A stretch of 64,000 nt of DNA from an uncultured Collinsella sp. (GCA_902479135.1 CABSNU010000003.1:70523-134522), one strand, 5' to 3'. Shown: positions 43,727-53,022, numbered from the stretch's first letter. Notes: generated by a model not told the origin, from the letters alone. Numbers and translations: made by a program.

Positions 43727-45730
43727 TCACCTATGGCAGAAGAACTCTGCGTCTGCTGCTCGCCAGGGGCGGAAGGTGGAGGGATCGACCTTTACATGAG
43801 CTGCGGCGGGTACGTCGTACCATTTGACCGTGTAGCCGGCGCCGTGAGAGCAAAAGACCGAGTCGGGCGTGTTGGGCAGATCGGCCTCGGGCTCATAGGC
43901 GGCCGTCTCGATTACGCACTCGGCATCATGGCAAGGCGCATAGCCGGCGAACTCCAGGTACAGATGCCCACGACCACTCGTGTAGGCAGCCACCTCCAGC
44001 GCGTAATCCTGCACCTCGGATGCCGGCACGCGACCCATAAGCTTCGCCCGGTCTCCCGCCATCGTCGGCGGCTCGTACTCGGCACCCATGCGCGTGGCAT
44101 CCGAGAGCGCCCGGCCCACGCACTCCCCCGGCACCTCGAGCTCAAAGCGATACCACGGCTCCAACAGCACCGCCGCGCCGGCCTCACTCGCTTGCATGAG
44201 CCCCTGGCGAATCGCGCGGTACGTGGCCTGGCGAAAATCACCGCCCTCGGTGTGCTTGGCATGCGCGCGGCCGCCCGTGAGTGTAATGCGCACATCGGTG
44301 ATGGGCGAGCCAGTCAGCACGCCCAGGTGGTCGCGCTCCATGGCGTTGGTGAGCGCCAAACGCTGCCAGTTAAGATCGAGCTCGTCGGTCGAGGTCACGG
44401 TGCCAAACTGCACGCCCGAACCCGCTGCCAACGGCTCCAGGCGCAGATGCACCTCGGCATAGTGGCGCAGCGGCTCAAAGTGGCCCACGCCCTCGACCGG
44501 CTGCGAAATAGTCTCCTTATAGAGAATGCCGCCAGACTCAAACGCAACCGAAAGGCCAAAACGATCGGCCAACACCCGCTGCACGACCTCGAGTTGCACA
44601 GCGCCCATCAACTGCAAATGAATCTGCTCTAGATGCGTATTCCAGCTTACGCCGAGCATGGGATCTTCGTCCGCCAGCTCAGTCAACGCTTTGAACACCG
44701 CATGGACATCGTGTTCGCCCGGAAGCACCGTATAGGTGAGGACCGGCGCAATGACGGGCGCATCGCCCGCGGGCTCCGCGCCCAGGGCGTCCCCTGGGCG
44801 AACATGCGCAAGACCCGTCACAGCACAAATACCGCCAGCAGCAACTTCTTGGGCAAGCTCATACTTTTCGCCGTTATAGATGCGTACCTGATCGACCTTC
44901 TGCTCCCATGCCTCGGCGCCGGAACGTCCGTCAATCATCTGCTTGGCATGCAGCGTGCCGCCGGTCACTTTAACCCAAGCCAAGCGCTCGCCGCGATCCC
45001 CGCGGCTGACACGATAGACGCGCGCGGCAAACTCCGGAAGCCATGCCTGTTCACGCATCAGCGCGCATATGCCGTCCAGCAGCTCGTCCACGCCTTGGTC
45101 CTTGAGCGCCGACCCGGCAAAGCAGGGAAAGAGTTTGCGCTCGGCAACCATGCGCGACAGCGTTGCGACAGAAAGCTCGCCCGCCTCAAGAAACTCCTCG
45201 AGCGCTTCTTCGTCTAACGCGGCAGCGTCCTCCTGAACGGCCCCGCCCGCCAGCAGTTCGCTGGCATCCAAGCAGCCCTCGGAGAGACGTTGCCCAAGTT
45301 GTGCCAACAAGACATCGCGGCCGGGATTCTCCAAATCGATTTTATTGATATAGATGAACGTCGGGATGTCATAGCGCGCAAGCAGGCGCCACAGGGTTTC
45401 GGTGTGCCCCTGCACGCCGTCGTTGGCGCCCACAACTAAAATCGCGTAGTCCAGCGCGCGCAATGTGCGCTCCGCCTCGGCAGAAAAATCGACATGCCCC
45501 GGCGCATCCACGAACATGACATGGGCATCACCATGGTCGAGCACAGCCTGCGACGAGAAGATCGTAATGCCGCGCTCGCGCTCGATCGCGTTAGTGTCCA
45601 GATGCGAATCGCCATCGTCCACGCGGCCGCGCTTGCGAATGCGACCCGCGTTGAACAACATGGCCTCGGCCAACGTGGTCTTGCCGGCATCGACATGCGC
45701 CAAGATTCCAACGACCGCCTGCTTCGACAT
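43727..45730 (-). CDS. TetM/EF-G-like ribosomal GTPase
   Basis: 667 aa from ATG 45730 after AGAGGAGAG. The five GTPase boxes are AHVDAGKTTL, RERGITIF, DAPGHVDF, NKID and GSA. AHVDAGKT is the wording of TetM-type ribosomal protection proteins rather than EF-G. The remaining EF-G-like domains II to V follow. It should act on the ribosome; tetracycline protection is possible, but the sequence is far from the textbook Tet proteins and an endogenous translation-rescue role is equally likely. Confidence 0.85.
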   Translation of the reverse strand: MSKQAVVGILAHVDAGKTTLAEAMLFNAGRIRKRGRVDDGDSHLDTNAIERERGITIFSSQAVLDHGDAHVMFVDAPGHVDFSAEAERTLRALDYAILVVGANDGVQGHTETLWRLLARYDIPTFIYINKIDLENPGRDVLLAQLGQRLSEGCLDASELLAGGAVQEDAAALDEEALEEFLEAGELSVATLSRMVAERKLFPCFAGSALKDQGVDELLDGICALMREQAWLPEFAARVYRVSRGDRGERLAWVKVTGGTLHAKQMIDGRSGAEAWEQKVDQVRIYNGEKYELAQEVAAGGICAVTGLAHVRPGDALGAEPAGDAPVIAPVLTYTVLPGEHDVHAVFKALTELADEDPMLGVSWNTHLEQIHLQLMGAVQLEVVQRVLADRFGLSVAFESGGILYKETISQPVEGVGHFEPLRHYAEVHLRLEPLAAGSGVQFGTVTSTDELDLNWQRLALTNAMERDHLGVLTGSPITDVRITLTGGRAHAKHTEGGDFRQATYRAIRQGLMQASEAGAAVLLEPWYRFELEVPGECVGRALSDATRMGAEYEPPTMAGDRAKLMGRVPASEVQDYALEVAAYTSGRGHLYLEFAGYAPCHDAECVIETAAYEPEADLPNTPDSVFCSHGAGYTVKWYDVPAAAHVKVDPSTFRPWRAADAEFFCHR

Positions 45731-45917
45731 GGCTCTCCTCTTATTACAAGCCCATCGCACGCGGCAACGGGCATCCTCGTTCCACACTGGATGATACAAT
45801 TTACGAGCCGGCGGGCGAAGCGGGCCCTATCCCCCGACCGAGCTCATCGCTCCGCGTTGCCGCGCGGCGATTTTCGTAGGTTCGCGCCTTGCGAAAGCCG
45901 GCTTGCAAAACAGTGCA

Positions 45918-45957
45918 GCGAACGAAAATGGCCCCACCCGGAGCCATTTTCGTTCGC
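45918..45957. terminator. Hairpin, probable terminator of the GNAT gene
   Basis: GCGAACGAAAATGGC pairs perfectly with its complement across 10 nt, downstream of the GNAT stop on the minus strand. No long U-run; may also be an interspersed element. Confidence 0.55.
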
Positions 45958-45984
45958 GCGAATTGTTGATACGCGCCCTCGATC

Positions 45985-46473
45985 TTATGCCTCGCGCAGC
46001 CAGTCAAACGCAACACGCGGTGTGCCGTCCGACACATACACGATGCCGGCGCGCTCAAATCCGGCCTTGAGGCTCGCACCCTGCATGGGTAGGTTGTCCC
46101 GGTGCGTATCGATGCGCAGGTGATCGGCGCGCTCCTTGGCAAAGGCAAACATCGCAGCCGCGATACCGTGCACGGTGCCGTCGGATGCCACGCGGTGCAG
46201 CACGGCGTATGGAGCGTCGCTACGCCATTGACCGTCCTCAATTACGTCATAGCACTCGTCCGGGCCCGGCAAAAAGGCAAACGTCGCCACCACGCGGCCG
46301 TCGACTTCGCACACATAGCTGCCACCGGCGGCGATATCGGCAGCCAGCTGCTCGGCAGAAGGCGTGCCCTCGGGCCACTGCGTGGCGTTGCCATGCGCGC
46401 GCATAAAGGCGCGGGCTGCGTCATAGATAGCCGTGACGGCGGGAATGTCGGTATCGAGGGTTTTTCTGATCAT
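45985..46473 (-). CDS. GNAT-family N-acetyltransferase
   Basis: 162 aa, from ATG 46473 (a GTG one codon earlier is possible). The fold is recognised from MIRKTLDTDIPAVTAIYDAA, a central strand VDGRVVATFAFLPGPDECY, a VHGIAAAMFAFAKERADH acetyl-CoA loop and the LRIDTHRDNLPMQGASLKAG pattern near the end. Substrate unknown. Single gene. Confidence 0.85.
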   Translation of the reverse strand: MIRKTLDTDIPAVTAIYDAARAFMRAHGNATQWPEGTPSAEQLAADIAAGGSYVCEVDGRVVATFAFLPGPDECYDVIEDGQWRSDAPYAVLHRVASDGTVHGIAAAMFAFAKERADHLRIDTHRDNLPMQGASLKAGFERAGIVYVSDGTPRVAFDWLREA

Positions 46474-46550
46474 CACGCGGCGACCTCACGTTTATTGGTA
46501 TCACTTTGATTGGGCAATGATACCAGCGTTTGGAGAGGGGCACGAAGCAG

Positions 46551-46847
46551 ATGGGGAGCAAAAAGCGAGCCGCCTGGTCAAAAGCAAAAAGCGAGTTTTT
46601 GAGCACTGCCACCGGCGGCGATATGAGCGACCTGTTTGCACGCGAAGACGAGCGCCGCGACGCCCTGAACGCCGAGCGCGATGAAGCCTGGCGCTACAAG
46701 TCGTGCGAACGCAAAAACCGTTACGACACACGCGCCGAGGCCGAGGCCGTTATGGCCGACTGCGAAAACCGCGGACGGCGCGGTTTGGCCTGCTACAAAT
46801 GCGAATACTGCGGTGGATGGCACCTGACGTCGCACCCTTGGAAATAG
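46551..46847 (+). CDS. Small zinc-ribbon-like protein
   Basis: 98 aa from ATG 46551 after GGAGAGGGG. The C-terminal half has CERKNRYDTRAEAEAVMADC and then CYKCEYCGGWHLTSHPW: several Cys and a His in the pattern of small actinobacterial and phage zinc ribbons. The N-terminus is basic (MGSKKRAAWSKAK). Nucleic-acid binding is plausible but unproven. Confidence 0.75.
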   Translation: MGSKKRAAWSKAKSEFLSTATGGDMSDLFAREDERRDALNAERDEAWRYKSCERKNRYDTRAEAEAVMADCENRGRRGLACYKCEYCGGWHLTSHPWK

Positions 46848-46895
46848 GCGCCGCATCGGCACGGCATTGACGGAGTGCCAGCCATCGTACGCAAG

Positions 46896-47600
46896 CTACG
46901 GGCGCGGCGGCACCAAAACATCGTAGCGAACGGCCTTGCCCGCAAGCTGATAGCTCGGCTTAACGCCGGCAAGCAGCGGGCCCTTCACCGGCCGCTTGAT
47001 AACGACCTTGTGCGGGTGTACCGCAAGCGCAGCTTCGACCAGCGTCTCCTCATCGGCACACGGCTGTTCCAGATGATGCAAAAGTTGGAACTTCTTTTTC
47101 ACCGCCGCGCTCTTGGTGCGCTCGGGAAACATGGGGTCCAGATACACCACGTCGGGGGCGGCAAGCTCGCCCCGCCCGATCAGCTCAGCCGTATGGCGAA
47201 GGCCGGCAATGCTGTCCTCGCCCGCATGTAAGCGCATGCGCGACACGGCAGCCTCAAGCGCCGGATCATCTGCCGCGCGGTCCAAGGCATCCTTGAGGAG
47301 CGCCGCAATCACGCAATCCTGCTCATACAAATCGACCGCAAAGCCCGCGGCCGCGAGCAGCAGCGAATCCTCGCCAAAGCCTGCCGTGGCGTCAATTGCC
47401 CACGGCCGCTCGATGCCTTTTGCACGCGCAGCCTTCACCAACAGCTCTTGCTGCAGACGGCCCTGCTTGAGTCGCGGCAGCATGCGGCCAAAATCGGCAC
47501 GCAGCTCCATCGTGCCGTCGGTGAGCGTGAGGCCCTCGGGCTTCCCGGTCAGCTCAAGCCCCGCGGCCCGAGCAACAGAAAAGGGATCGACGACGCCCAT
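46896..47600 (-). CDS. rsmJ: 16S rRNA (guanine-1516-N2)-methyltransferase
   Basis: 234 aa from ATG 47600, 7 nt after AAGGAG; a GTG two codons upstream overlaps the ribosome site. SAM-binding DATAGFGEDSLLLAAAGF is followed by the catalytic VVYLDPMFPERTKSAAVKKK, as in RsmJ (YhiQ), and the end KVVIKRPVKGPLLAG. It would methylate G1516 of 16S rRNA. Confidence 0.9.
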   Translation of the reverse strand: MGVVDPFSVARAAGLELTGKPEGLTLTDGTMELRADFGRMLPRLKQGRLQQELLVKAARAKGIERPWAIDATAGFGEDSLLLAAAGFAVDLYEQDCVIAALLKDALDRAADDPALEAAVSRMRLHAGEDSIAGLRHTAELIGRGELAAPDVVYLDPMFPERTKSAAVKKKFQLLHHLEQPCADEETLVEAALAVHPHKVVIKRPVKGPLLAGVKPSYQLAGKAVRYDVLVPPRP

Positions 47601-47663
47601 GGGCACTCCTTAGCAAGCAAAACGAATACGTGGGCGCCGTTCATGACGACACCCAACCGTCCG

Positions 47664-47807
47664 CTATTGTCCCACATGTGACATGGCCCACAGCATTCCA
47701 ATGCAAAGCACCGCCATCAATCCCGTGCACACGGCAGCGATCACGGAATCACTCATGCGCCTTCCCAACGACCGCGACTCACGCACTTGCCCTGCTCCGT
47801 ACATCAT
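47664..47807 (-). CDS. Small single-pass membrane protein (47 aa)
   Basis: From ATG 47807, 5 nt after AAGGAG: MMYGAGQVRESRSLGRRMSD, then a single hydrophobic helix (SVIAAVCTGLMAVLCIGMLW) and the end AMSHVGQ. Length and strong ribosome site argue that it is real although it is very short. It is divergent from the 133-aa membrane protein gene. Function unknown. Confidence 0.65.
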   Translation of the reverse strand: MMYGAGQVRESRSLGRRMSDSVIAAVCTGLMAVLCIGMLWAMSHVGQ

Positions 47808-48034
47808 GGCTTCTCCTTCGGTCCAGCTCTTACCATGACCCCATCATCGCAGCGCCGCGCATACGCTGCCATCGATTTGACTTACGCCCAGCTTTCCTTT
47901 TTGAAAGGTTGGACCGTGCGGGCAAGAGACGCTTTCAAACGCATGCATCGCCCCGTTGAACTACAATGTGCTTCACGATATGTGCAGCACATTGGGTGCG
48001 CCAAGTTGGCGTACTCGTATCGAAAGGACCAGCC

Positions 48035-48436
48035 ATGAGCTTCACTCGCAAGACTCTCAAAATCCTTGCTCTCATCTACTTTGTTTTGGGTATCGCCAGC
48101 CTCGTCACCGCCGGCGTCGGTATCGCCACGGGCGGTCTCGATTCCACGTACGGTTCGTACGCCACGCTCGCAGCGGTCGTGCTTATCGCCAAGGGTCTCG
48201 TCGACCTTGCCGCAGGCGTCGCCGGTATCAAGGGCGCCAACAAGCCTTCGCAGGTGGACGGCGCGTTTAAGCTCGGTATTGTTGCCGCGGTCGCCACGCT
48301 TGCCCAAGCGGTGCTCACGCTTCCCGCGTTTGGCGGCGACGCCATCAACTTTGGCGCCTTTGTCATCGTGGTGTACGACCTGTTCTTTGTTCAGCAGGCA
48401 CACGCCGTTAAGGCCGAGAACAAGGACCGCCTATAA
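48035..48436 (+). CDS. Small membrane protein (133 aa)
   Basis: From ATG 48035 after GAAAGGACC. Three to four hydrophobic segments: LKILALIYFVLGIASLVTAG, LAAVVLIAKGLVDLAAGVAG, FKLGIVAAVATLAQAVLT and FVIVVYDLFFVQQ. Gly-rich helices suggest close packing. No family assigned; a terminator follows at 48475. Confidence 0.85.
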   Translation: MSFTRKTLKILALIYFVLGIASLVTAGVGIATGGLDSTYGSYATLAAVVLIAKGLVDLAAGVAGIKGANKPSQVDGAFKLGIVAAVATLAQAVLTLPAFGGDAINFGAFVIVVYDLFFVQQAHAVKAENKDRL

Positions 48437-48474
48437 GCGCTCGCTTCTCATAACCTCTGCAGCCAAGCAACTAA

Positions 48475-48515
48475 AAAGGGCCGATCGCGCATCTCCGCGG
48501 TCGGCCCTTTACGTT
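48475..48515 (+). terminator. Terminator after the 133-aa membrane protein
   Basis: AAAGGGCCGA pairs with TCGGCCCTTT around an internal CGCG stem. Confidence 0.85.
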
Positions 48516-48563
48516 TGCCCAGATAAAACCTACCAAAATAAACCTGTCCCTTTTTGGCAGGTT
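48511..48563. repeat. 53-bp intergenic repeat, copy 3 (full)
   Basis: ACGTTTGCCCAGATAAAACC, CCAAAATAAACCTGTCCC and TTTTTGGCAGGT match the copy at 2262-2314 base for base except at about two positions near the hairpin. Located between a small membrane protein gene and the rRNA methyltransferase gene. Confidence 0.8.
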
Positions 48564-48564
48564 G

Positions 48565-49380
48565 TTAGCTGTGGCGGTACTCGGCGATGATGAAGTCGAT
48601 GTCAGTCTGAAGGGTATCGAGGTTTGCCAGGCGCTCTTTGTCGGCGGGGCGCGTACGGTAGTAGTACGGCGTCATCTGGAACACCGCCTCGATGTCCGCC
48701 TGGGTCTGAAGCGTAATATTCGCAGACACCCGCTGCGTTCCGACCAACTCGAGCTCGGTAGTCTTCGGCAGTTTCTCGTCATTGAGATATGGCGTGTCGT
48801 AGAGCACCTCCTTGAGCCCAAACAAATGACGGGCACCCGGCACCACGGTATAGAGTGAGCCCTCTGGCGCCAGCACGCGGGCAAACTCACGCTCGTTAAA
48901 GGGAGCGAAGAGCTCGGTCACCATATCGAAGGCGCCGTCCGCCACGGGGATGTCCTTCATGTTGGCCACGAAATAGGTCGCATCGCCGCGCTTGGCGGCC
49001 AGGCGCACCATCTCTTTGCCCAAGTCGAACCCGTAAGCGCCCACGCCCGGCACCGCGCCCATGGCACTCGTGTAATAGCCCTCGCCGCAGCAAATATCGA
49101 GCAGCGTCATGGGGCCGCTCGTAGACGCAGCACGCCCAGACACCTGCTTGCGCACCAGCTCGACCATCGCATCGCGCAACGGTGCGTAGTATCCGCGGTT
49201 CAGAAAGTCACGACGGCTGCGTGCCTGCGACTTGGGATCGCCCATGGAGTCGCCGCTCTTGGACGAGCGCAGCAGATATAGATAGCCCTCGCGCGCACGG
49301 TCAAACCGGTGTCCGCTCGCGCATGCAGCACCGCGTTCATTGTCCACCAACGGCTCATGGCAAACGGGACACAACAACAT
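48565..49380 (-). CDS. 23S rRNA guanine-745/748 N1-methyltransferase
   Basis: 271 aa. The N-terminal zinc finger is CPVCHEPL...CASGHRFD. The SAM domain carries LLDICCGEGYYTSAM and FDMVTELFAPFNEREFARVL, typical of RlmA. The start follows AAGGAGTTGCC. RlmA(I) and RlmA(II) differ in target base; which one it is cannot be told here. RlmA(II) is linked to macrolide and tylosin response in Gram-positives. Confidence 0.88.
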   Translation of the reverse strand: MLLCPVCHEPLVDNERGAACASGHRFDRAREGYLYLLRSSKSGDSMGDPKSQARSRRDFLNRGYYAPLRDAMVELVRKQVSGRAASTSGPMTLLDICCGEGYYTSAMGAVPGVGAYGFDLGKEMVRLAAKRGDATYFVANMKDIPVADGAFDMVTELFAPFNEREFARVLAPEGSLYTVVPGARHLFGLKEVLYDTPYLNDEKLPKTTELELVGTQRVSANITLQTQADIEAVFQMTPYYYRTRPADKERLANLDTLQTDIDFIIAEYRHS

Positions 49381-49439
49381 GGCAACTCCTTAGCGCGAAC
49401 AACACAACGCACACCATTGTCGCACGCCTTCCCCACCTA

Positions 49440-49520
49440 GTCATTGGGGACGTTCTTGAATGACTAGTTAGAAGAGATAAGGAGTGTCCCCAGCTGCCGA
49501 CAGAAAAGGAACGTCCCTAA
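49440..49520. repeat. Degenerate palindrome-family repeat
   Basis: GTCATTGGGGACGTTCTT and TGAATGACTAGTTAGAAG match the left arm and loop of the repeat at 2191; the right arm has decayed. A second element at 49504-49520 (AAAAGGAACGTCCCTAA) is the complement of TTAGGGACGTTCCTTTT at 63934-63950. Confidence 0.65.
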
Positions 49521-49596
49521 GTGCCGACTGGTTGCATTAGGAGTATCATCGTCTGCGCAAATAAGCACGATATAGCATGTTAGAGATTGAGAGCGT

Positions 49597-50979
49597 ATGG
49601 CTGATACCGCATCTAAGCACATCGATATGACCACCGGCTCGCTGTGGCGCAATATTCCCCTGTTCGCCTTCCCCGTGGCCGCCACGAGCATCTTGGAGCA
49701 GCTGTCGAACCTCATCGCCACGGTCATTATCGGCAACTTCTCGGGCGACCAGGGAACCCTCGCCATGGCGGCGGTCGGCTCCAATGTTCCGCTTACCAGC
49801 CTTATGCTCAACCTGTTTATTGGCATGTCGCTTGGCTCCAACGTGGTCATCGCCAACGCTATCGGCCGCGACGATCAGAACATGGTCAAACGCGCCGTCC
49901 ATACCTCGATTTTAATGGCGCTCGTGGGCTTTATCGTCATCGCTCTGGGCGAGATCTTTGCCGAGCCCATGCTCGCCGCCCTCAACGTTCCCGCCGAAAC
50001 CATGCCGCTCGCTTCGCTCTACCTGCGCGTCTTTTTGCTGAGCATGCCCTCGATCTTGCTCTACAACTTTGAGGCTGCAATCTTCCGCTCCGTCGGCATC
50101 ACCCGCATGCCGCTGCAGGCGCTTGCCGTGTCCACCGTCCTCAACATTGGCCTGGACCTCATCTTTGTCCCCGTACTCCACTGGGGTGTCGCGGGCGTCG
50201 CCATCGCCACCGCCATCGCCTACACCGTCAGCGCCGCCACACTCTTTATCCGCCTGCTCAAGACCGACTCCGTCGTCCGCGTCACCCTACGCGACTTAGG
50301 CTTAGACCCCGTCGCCCTCAAGCGCATCGTCAAGATTGGCCTGCCCGCCGGCATCCAAAGCGCTGTCTTTGCCGTCGCCAACATCATCATCCAGTCTGCC
50401 ATCAACAGCCTGGGCACCGAGGTCATGGCCGCCTCGAGCGCCGCCATGAGCCTGGAGTACGTGTGCTACAACCTGCTCAACAGCTTTAGCCAGGCGTGCA
50501 CCACCTTTGTGGGACAAAACCACGGTGCCCGCCAGATCGATCGCTGCACCAAAACGCTTAAGGTCTGCCTGGTCGAAGGCGGTATCGTTGCACTCACCAC
50601 GATCATCGTTATTGTCGGCCTGGGACGCGAGATCTTGTCGCTGTTCAACAGCGACCCCAACATCGTCTCGATCGGCTATATCCGCGTGTGTTCGATCTTC
50701 CCGGCGTACGCCTTTAGCATGTTCTACGAAAACATGTCAGGCTACCTGCGCGGCTTTGGTATCTCGCTCACGCCCGCCCTCATCACCATGATCTGCGTCT
50801 GCGGTATCCGCTTCTATTGGGTGTTCTGCGTGTTCCCGCATTTCCGCACCTTTGCAAACATCATGATGGTCTACCCCATCAGCCTGGGCACCACGGCGTT
50901 CTTTATGGTCGTTGCGGTACTACTTTGCCACCCGGCACGCACCTATCGCGCCACCCAAGCCAAAGTGACAGCCCGCTAA
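49597..50979 (+). CDS. MATE-family efflux transporter
   Basis: 460 aa, 12 predicted helices, a Na+- or H+-coupled multidrug and metabolite exporter of the inner membrane. Family marks: LWRNIPLFAFPVAATSILEQ, GMSLGSNVVIANAIGRDDQ in the first half and SLEYVCYNLLNSFSQACTTF with VGQNHGA in the second. Start ATG 49597 after GAGAG. The substrate is unknown. Confidence 0.9.
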   Translation: MADTASKHIDMTTGSLWRNIPLFAFPVAATSILEQLSNLIATVIIGNFSGDQGTLAMAAVGSNVPLTSLMLNLFIGMSLGSNVVIANAIGRDDQNMVKRAVHTSILMALVGFIVIALGEIFAEPMLAALNVPAETMPLASLYLRVFLLSMPSILLYNFEAAIFRSVGITRMPLQALAVSTVLNIGLDLIFVPVLHWGVAGVAIATAIAYTVSAATLFIRLLKTDSVVRVTLRDLGLDPVALKRIVKIGLPAGIQSAVFAVANIIIQSAINSLGTEVMAASSAAMSLEYVCYNLLNSFSQACTTFVGQNHGARQIDRCTKTLKVCLVEGGIVALTTIIVIVGLGREILSLFNSDPNIVSIGYIRVCSIFPAYAFSMFYENMSGYLRGFGISLTPALITMICVCGIRFYWVFCVFPHFRTFANIMMVYPISLGTTAFFMVVAVLLCHPARTYRATQAKVTAR

Positions 50980-51006
50980 ACACCGCACCCAACGTCACGC
51001 CAGTCA

Positions 51007-51873
51007 TTAATTGACAATATGCGAGCTCATATAGTCGATAAAGCGCCTCGTGGCGATGGGCATGGTGTCCCAGCTGCGCCAGGCGGCCACCACGTCGCGC
51101 GAGGGGGCATGCACGATGGGCCGCACATGAATATCGGCTTGCACGCCCTCTACAGTACGACGGTAGAGCATGCTCACGCCCAGGCCCTCCTCCACCATCG
51201 CCATGATGGTGTAGTCGTCGGTGACCTCGCTCGTCACGTGCGGCGACAGGCCATGCGCCGCAAATGCATCGAGCACCAGGCTCTGCTCGCCCTCATCCAG
51301 CAACACAAACGGCTCGGACGCCAGGTCGGCGAGTGTCACCTTTTCCTTTGCCGTCAGCGGATGCGCGGCCGGCAACAGCGCCACCAACTCGTCGTGATAG
51401 ACCACGCGCTTCTCGAGCCCCGCGGTAAATCCGCGCGCCGTAAAGCAAAAGTCAACCACGCCATCGTGCACCCACTGAGCGTTGCGCGTGTAATCGCCCT
51501 GCTTGAGGGTAAAGCGTACACCCGGGTGCAGCGCACCAAAGTCGCGGATCACACGCGGCAACACGGTTCGACTCACGTTGGTAAACGTCGCGATGCGAAT
51601 ATCAGTCGAGGAGAGCCCCAGCAACTCCTGACGTTTGCCCTCAAGCTCGGCCTCGGCGGTCACGATCTGGCGCAGGTACGGCAGATACTGCTTGCCATCG
51701 CGCGTAAGCGACACACCCTGTTTTCCGCGCTCGATAAGCGTGGTACCCAGCTCGCGTTCAAGCGCCTTGACGGCCTGGCTCACCGCACTTTGCGTATAGC
51801 CCAGCTCGTCCGCCGCGCCCTTAAGACTTCCGCAGTCGACCACCATACAAACGATCTGATACCGCGATGCCAT
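51007..51873 (-). CDS. LysR-family regulator next to EamA transporter 2
   Basis: 288 aa. HTH MASRYQIVCMVVDCGSLKGA and ELGYTQSAVSQAVKALEREL; effector domain includes IRIATFTNVSRTVLPRVIRD. Divergent from the EamA gene at 52032 with a 158-bp gap, likely its regulator. Same layout and similar proteins occur at 7348-9235. Confidence 0.88.
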   Translation of the reverse strand: MASRYQIVCMVVDCGSLKGAADELGYTQSAVSQAVKALERELGTTLIERGKQGVSLTRDGKQYLPYLRQIVTAEAELEGKRQELLGLSSTDIRIATFTNVSRTVLPRVIRDFGALHPGVRFTLKQGDYTRNAQWVHDGVVDFCFTARGFTAGLEKRVVYHDELVALLPAAHPLTAKEKVTLADLASEPFVLLDEGEQSLVLDAFAAHGLSPHVTSEVTDDYTIMAMVEEGLGVSMLYRRTVEGVQADIHVRPIVHAPSRDVVAAWRSWDTMPIATRRFIDYMSSHIVN

Positions 51874-52031
51874 TGTGCCTCCACATCAATGCAGCCGTAA
51901 AAGGTTTTGCCAGGGCTTTTTCTACCTACATTAGCATTTCTTAATCATACTGAAGATACATTCGCTTTACTACATCCACATCTGGGAGCAGAATCCTTTT
52001 TACGAAACCGTTCTGTAACAAAAGGAGTCCC

Positions 52032-52934
52032 ATGGATCGCAAAAAAGCAATCGCGCTCTCATTTTCCGTTCCCGTCGCATGGGGCTTTTCGTACCCCCTC
52101 ATGAAGATCGGCATGGACAGCATGAACGCCACGAGCATCGTCGCGCTGCGCTGCATCATCGCCTTTGCAGCTTGCCTGCTGCTCTTCCACAAGCACACGT
52201 TCCGCATCAACCGTGACCTCATGATTCGTGCCGCCATCATCGGCGCCATCATGGCAACCGAGCTCACCTGCATGTGCCTGGGCTCCAGCCTCACCTCTGC
52301 TTCCACTGCCGGCTTCTTGCAGAGCCTGACGGTCGTGATCGTGCCGTTTGCCAACGCCGCCCTGCTGCGCCGCGCCCCCGAGCGCAAGGTGCTCGTCGGC
52401 ACCACCATCGTCACCTGCGGCATGCTACTGCTCTCGGGCGCCGACTTCACCAGCCTGAACCCGGGCGCGCTCATCATGCTGCTCTCCGCCTTTGTCTATG
52501 CCGGACACATCATTGTCGCCAAGCGCTTTGTCGAAGATGTCGACCCGCTGGCTTTGGGCGTTTGGCAGTTGGGCTTTGGCGGCTTGTTCTCGGGTATCGC
52601 CGCATTCACCTTTGGCGGTTTCACGCTTCCCGGCACGCCGAGCGAGATCGTGGTCGTCGTCGCGCTCGCACTCATCTGCTCTGCCTATGGCTTTATCACC
52701 CAGACGCTCGTGCAGCCCCACGTGCCTGCCGAGACCACCGGCTTCGCTTTCTCGCTCGAACCGGTCTGCTCCGCCGTCTTTTCGTTCTTCCTGGTCGGCG
52801 AGGTCCTGAGCCCCATCGCCTTCTTTGGCGCCGCCCTTATCCTCACCGGCGTCATGGTGGCAACCGTCGAGCTTCCGCGCCTCCGCGCACATGGACAGGC
52901 TCGCATGGCAGGAGCGCCCGAGCACGTCTCGTAG
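52032..52934 (+). CDS. EamA/DMT-family transporter 2
   Basis: 300 aa, about ten helices. SFSVPVAWGFSYPLMKIGMD starts the first half, ETTGFAFSLEPVCSAVFSFF with LVGEVLSP closes the second. ATG follows AAAGGAG. Divergent from the LysR gene. Probable metabolite exporter; substrate unknown. Confidence 0.88.
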   Translation: MDRKKAIALSFSVPVAWGFSYPLMKIGMDSMNATSIVALRCIIAFAACLLLFHKHTFRINRDLMIRAAIIGAIMATELTCMCLGSSLTSASTAGFLQSLTVVIVPFANAALLRRAPERKVLVGTTIVTCGMLLLSGADFTSLNPGALIMLLSAFVYAGHIIVAKRFVEDVDPLALGVWQLGFGGLFSGIAAFTFGGFTLPGTPSEIVVVVALALICSAYGFITQTLVQPHVPAETTGFAFSLEPVCSAVFSFFLVGEVLSPIAFFGAALILTGVMVATVELPRLRAHGQARMAGAPEHVS

Positions 52935-53022
52935 ACCCCACTCTTCATACAGCCGCGGCATAAAGGCAACCGGTGCGCCTTTACAATAGATGCCAACAGA
53001 GCATCTGCCATAAAGGAGCCCC

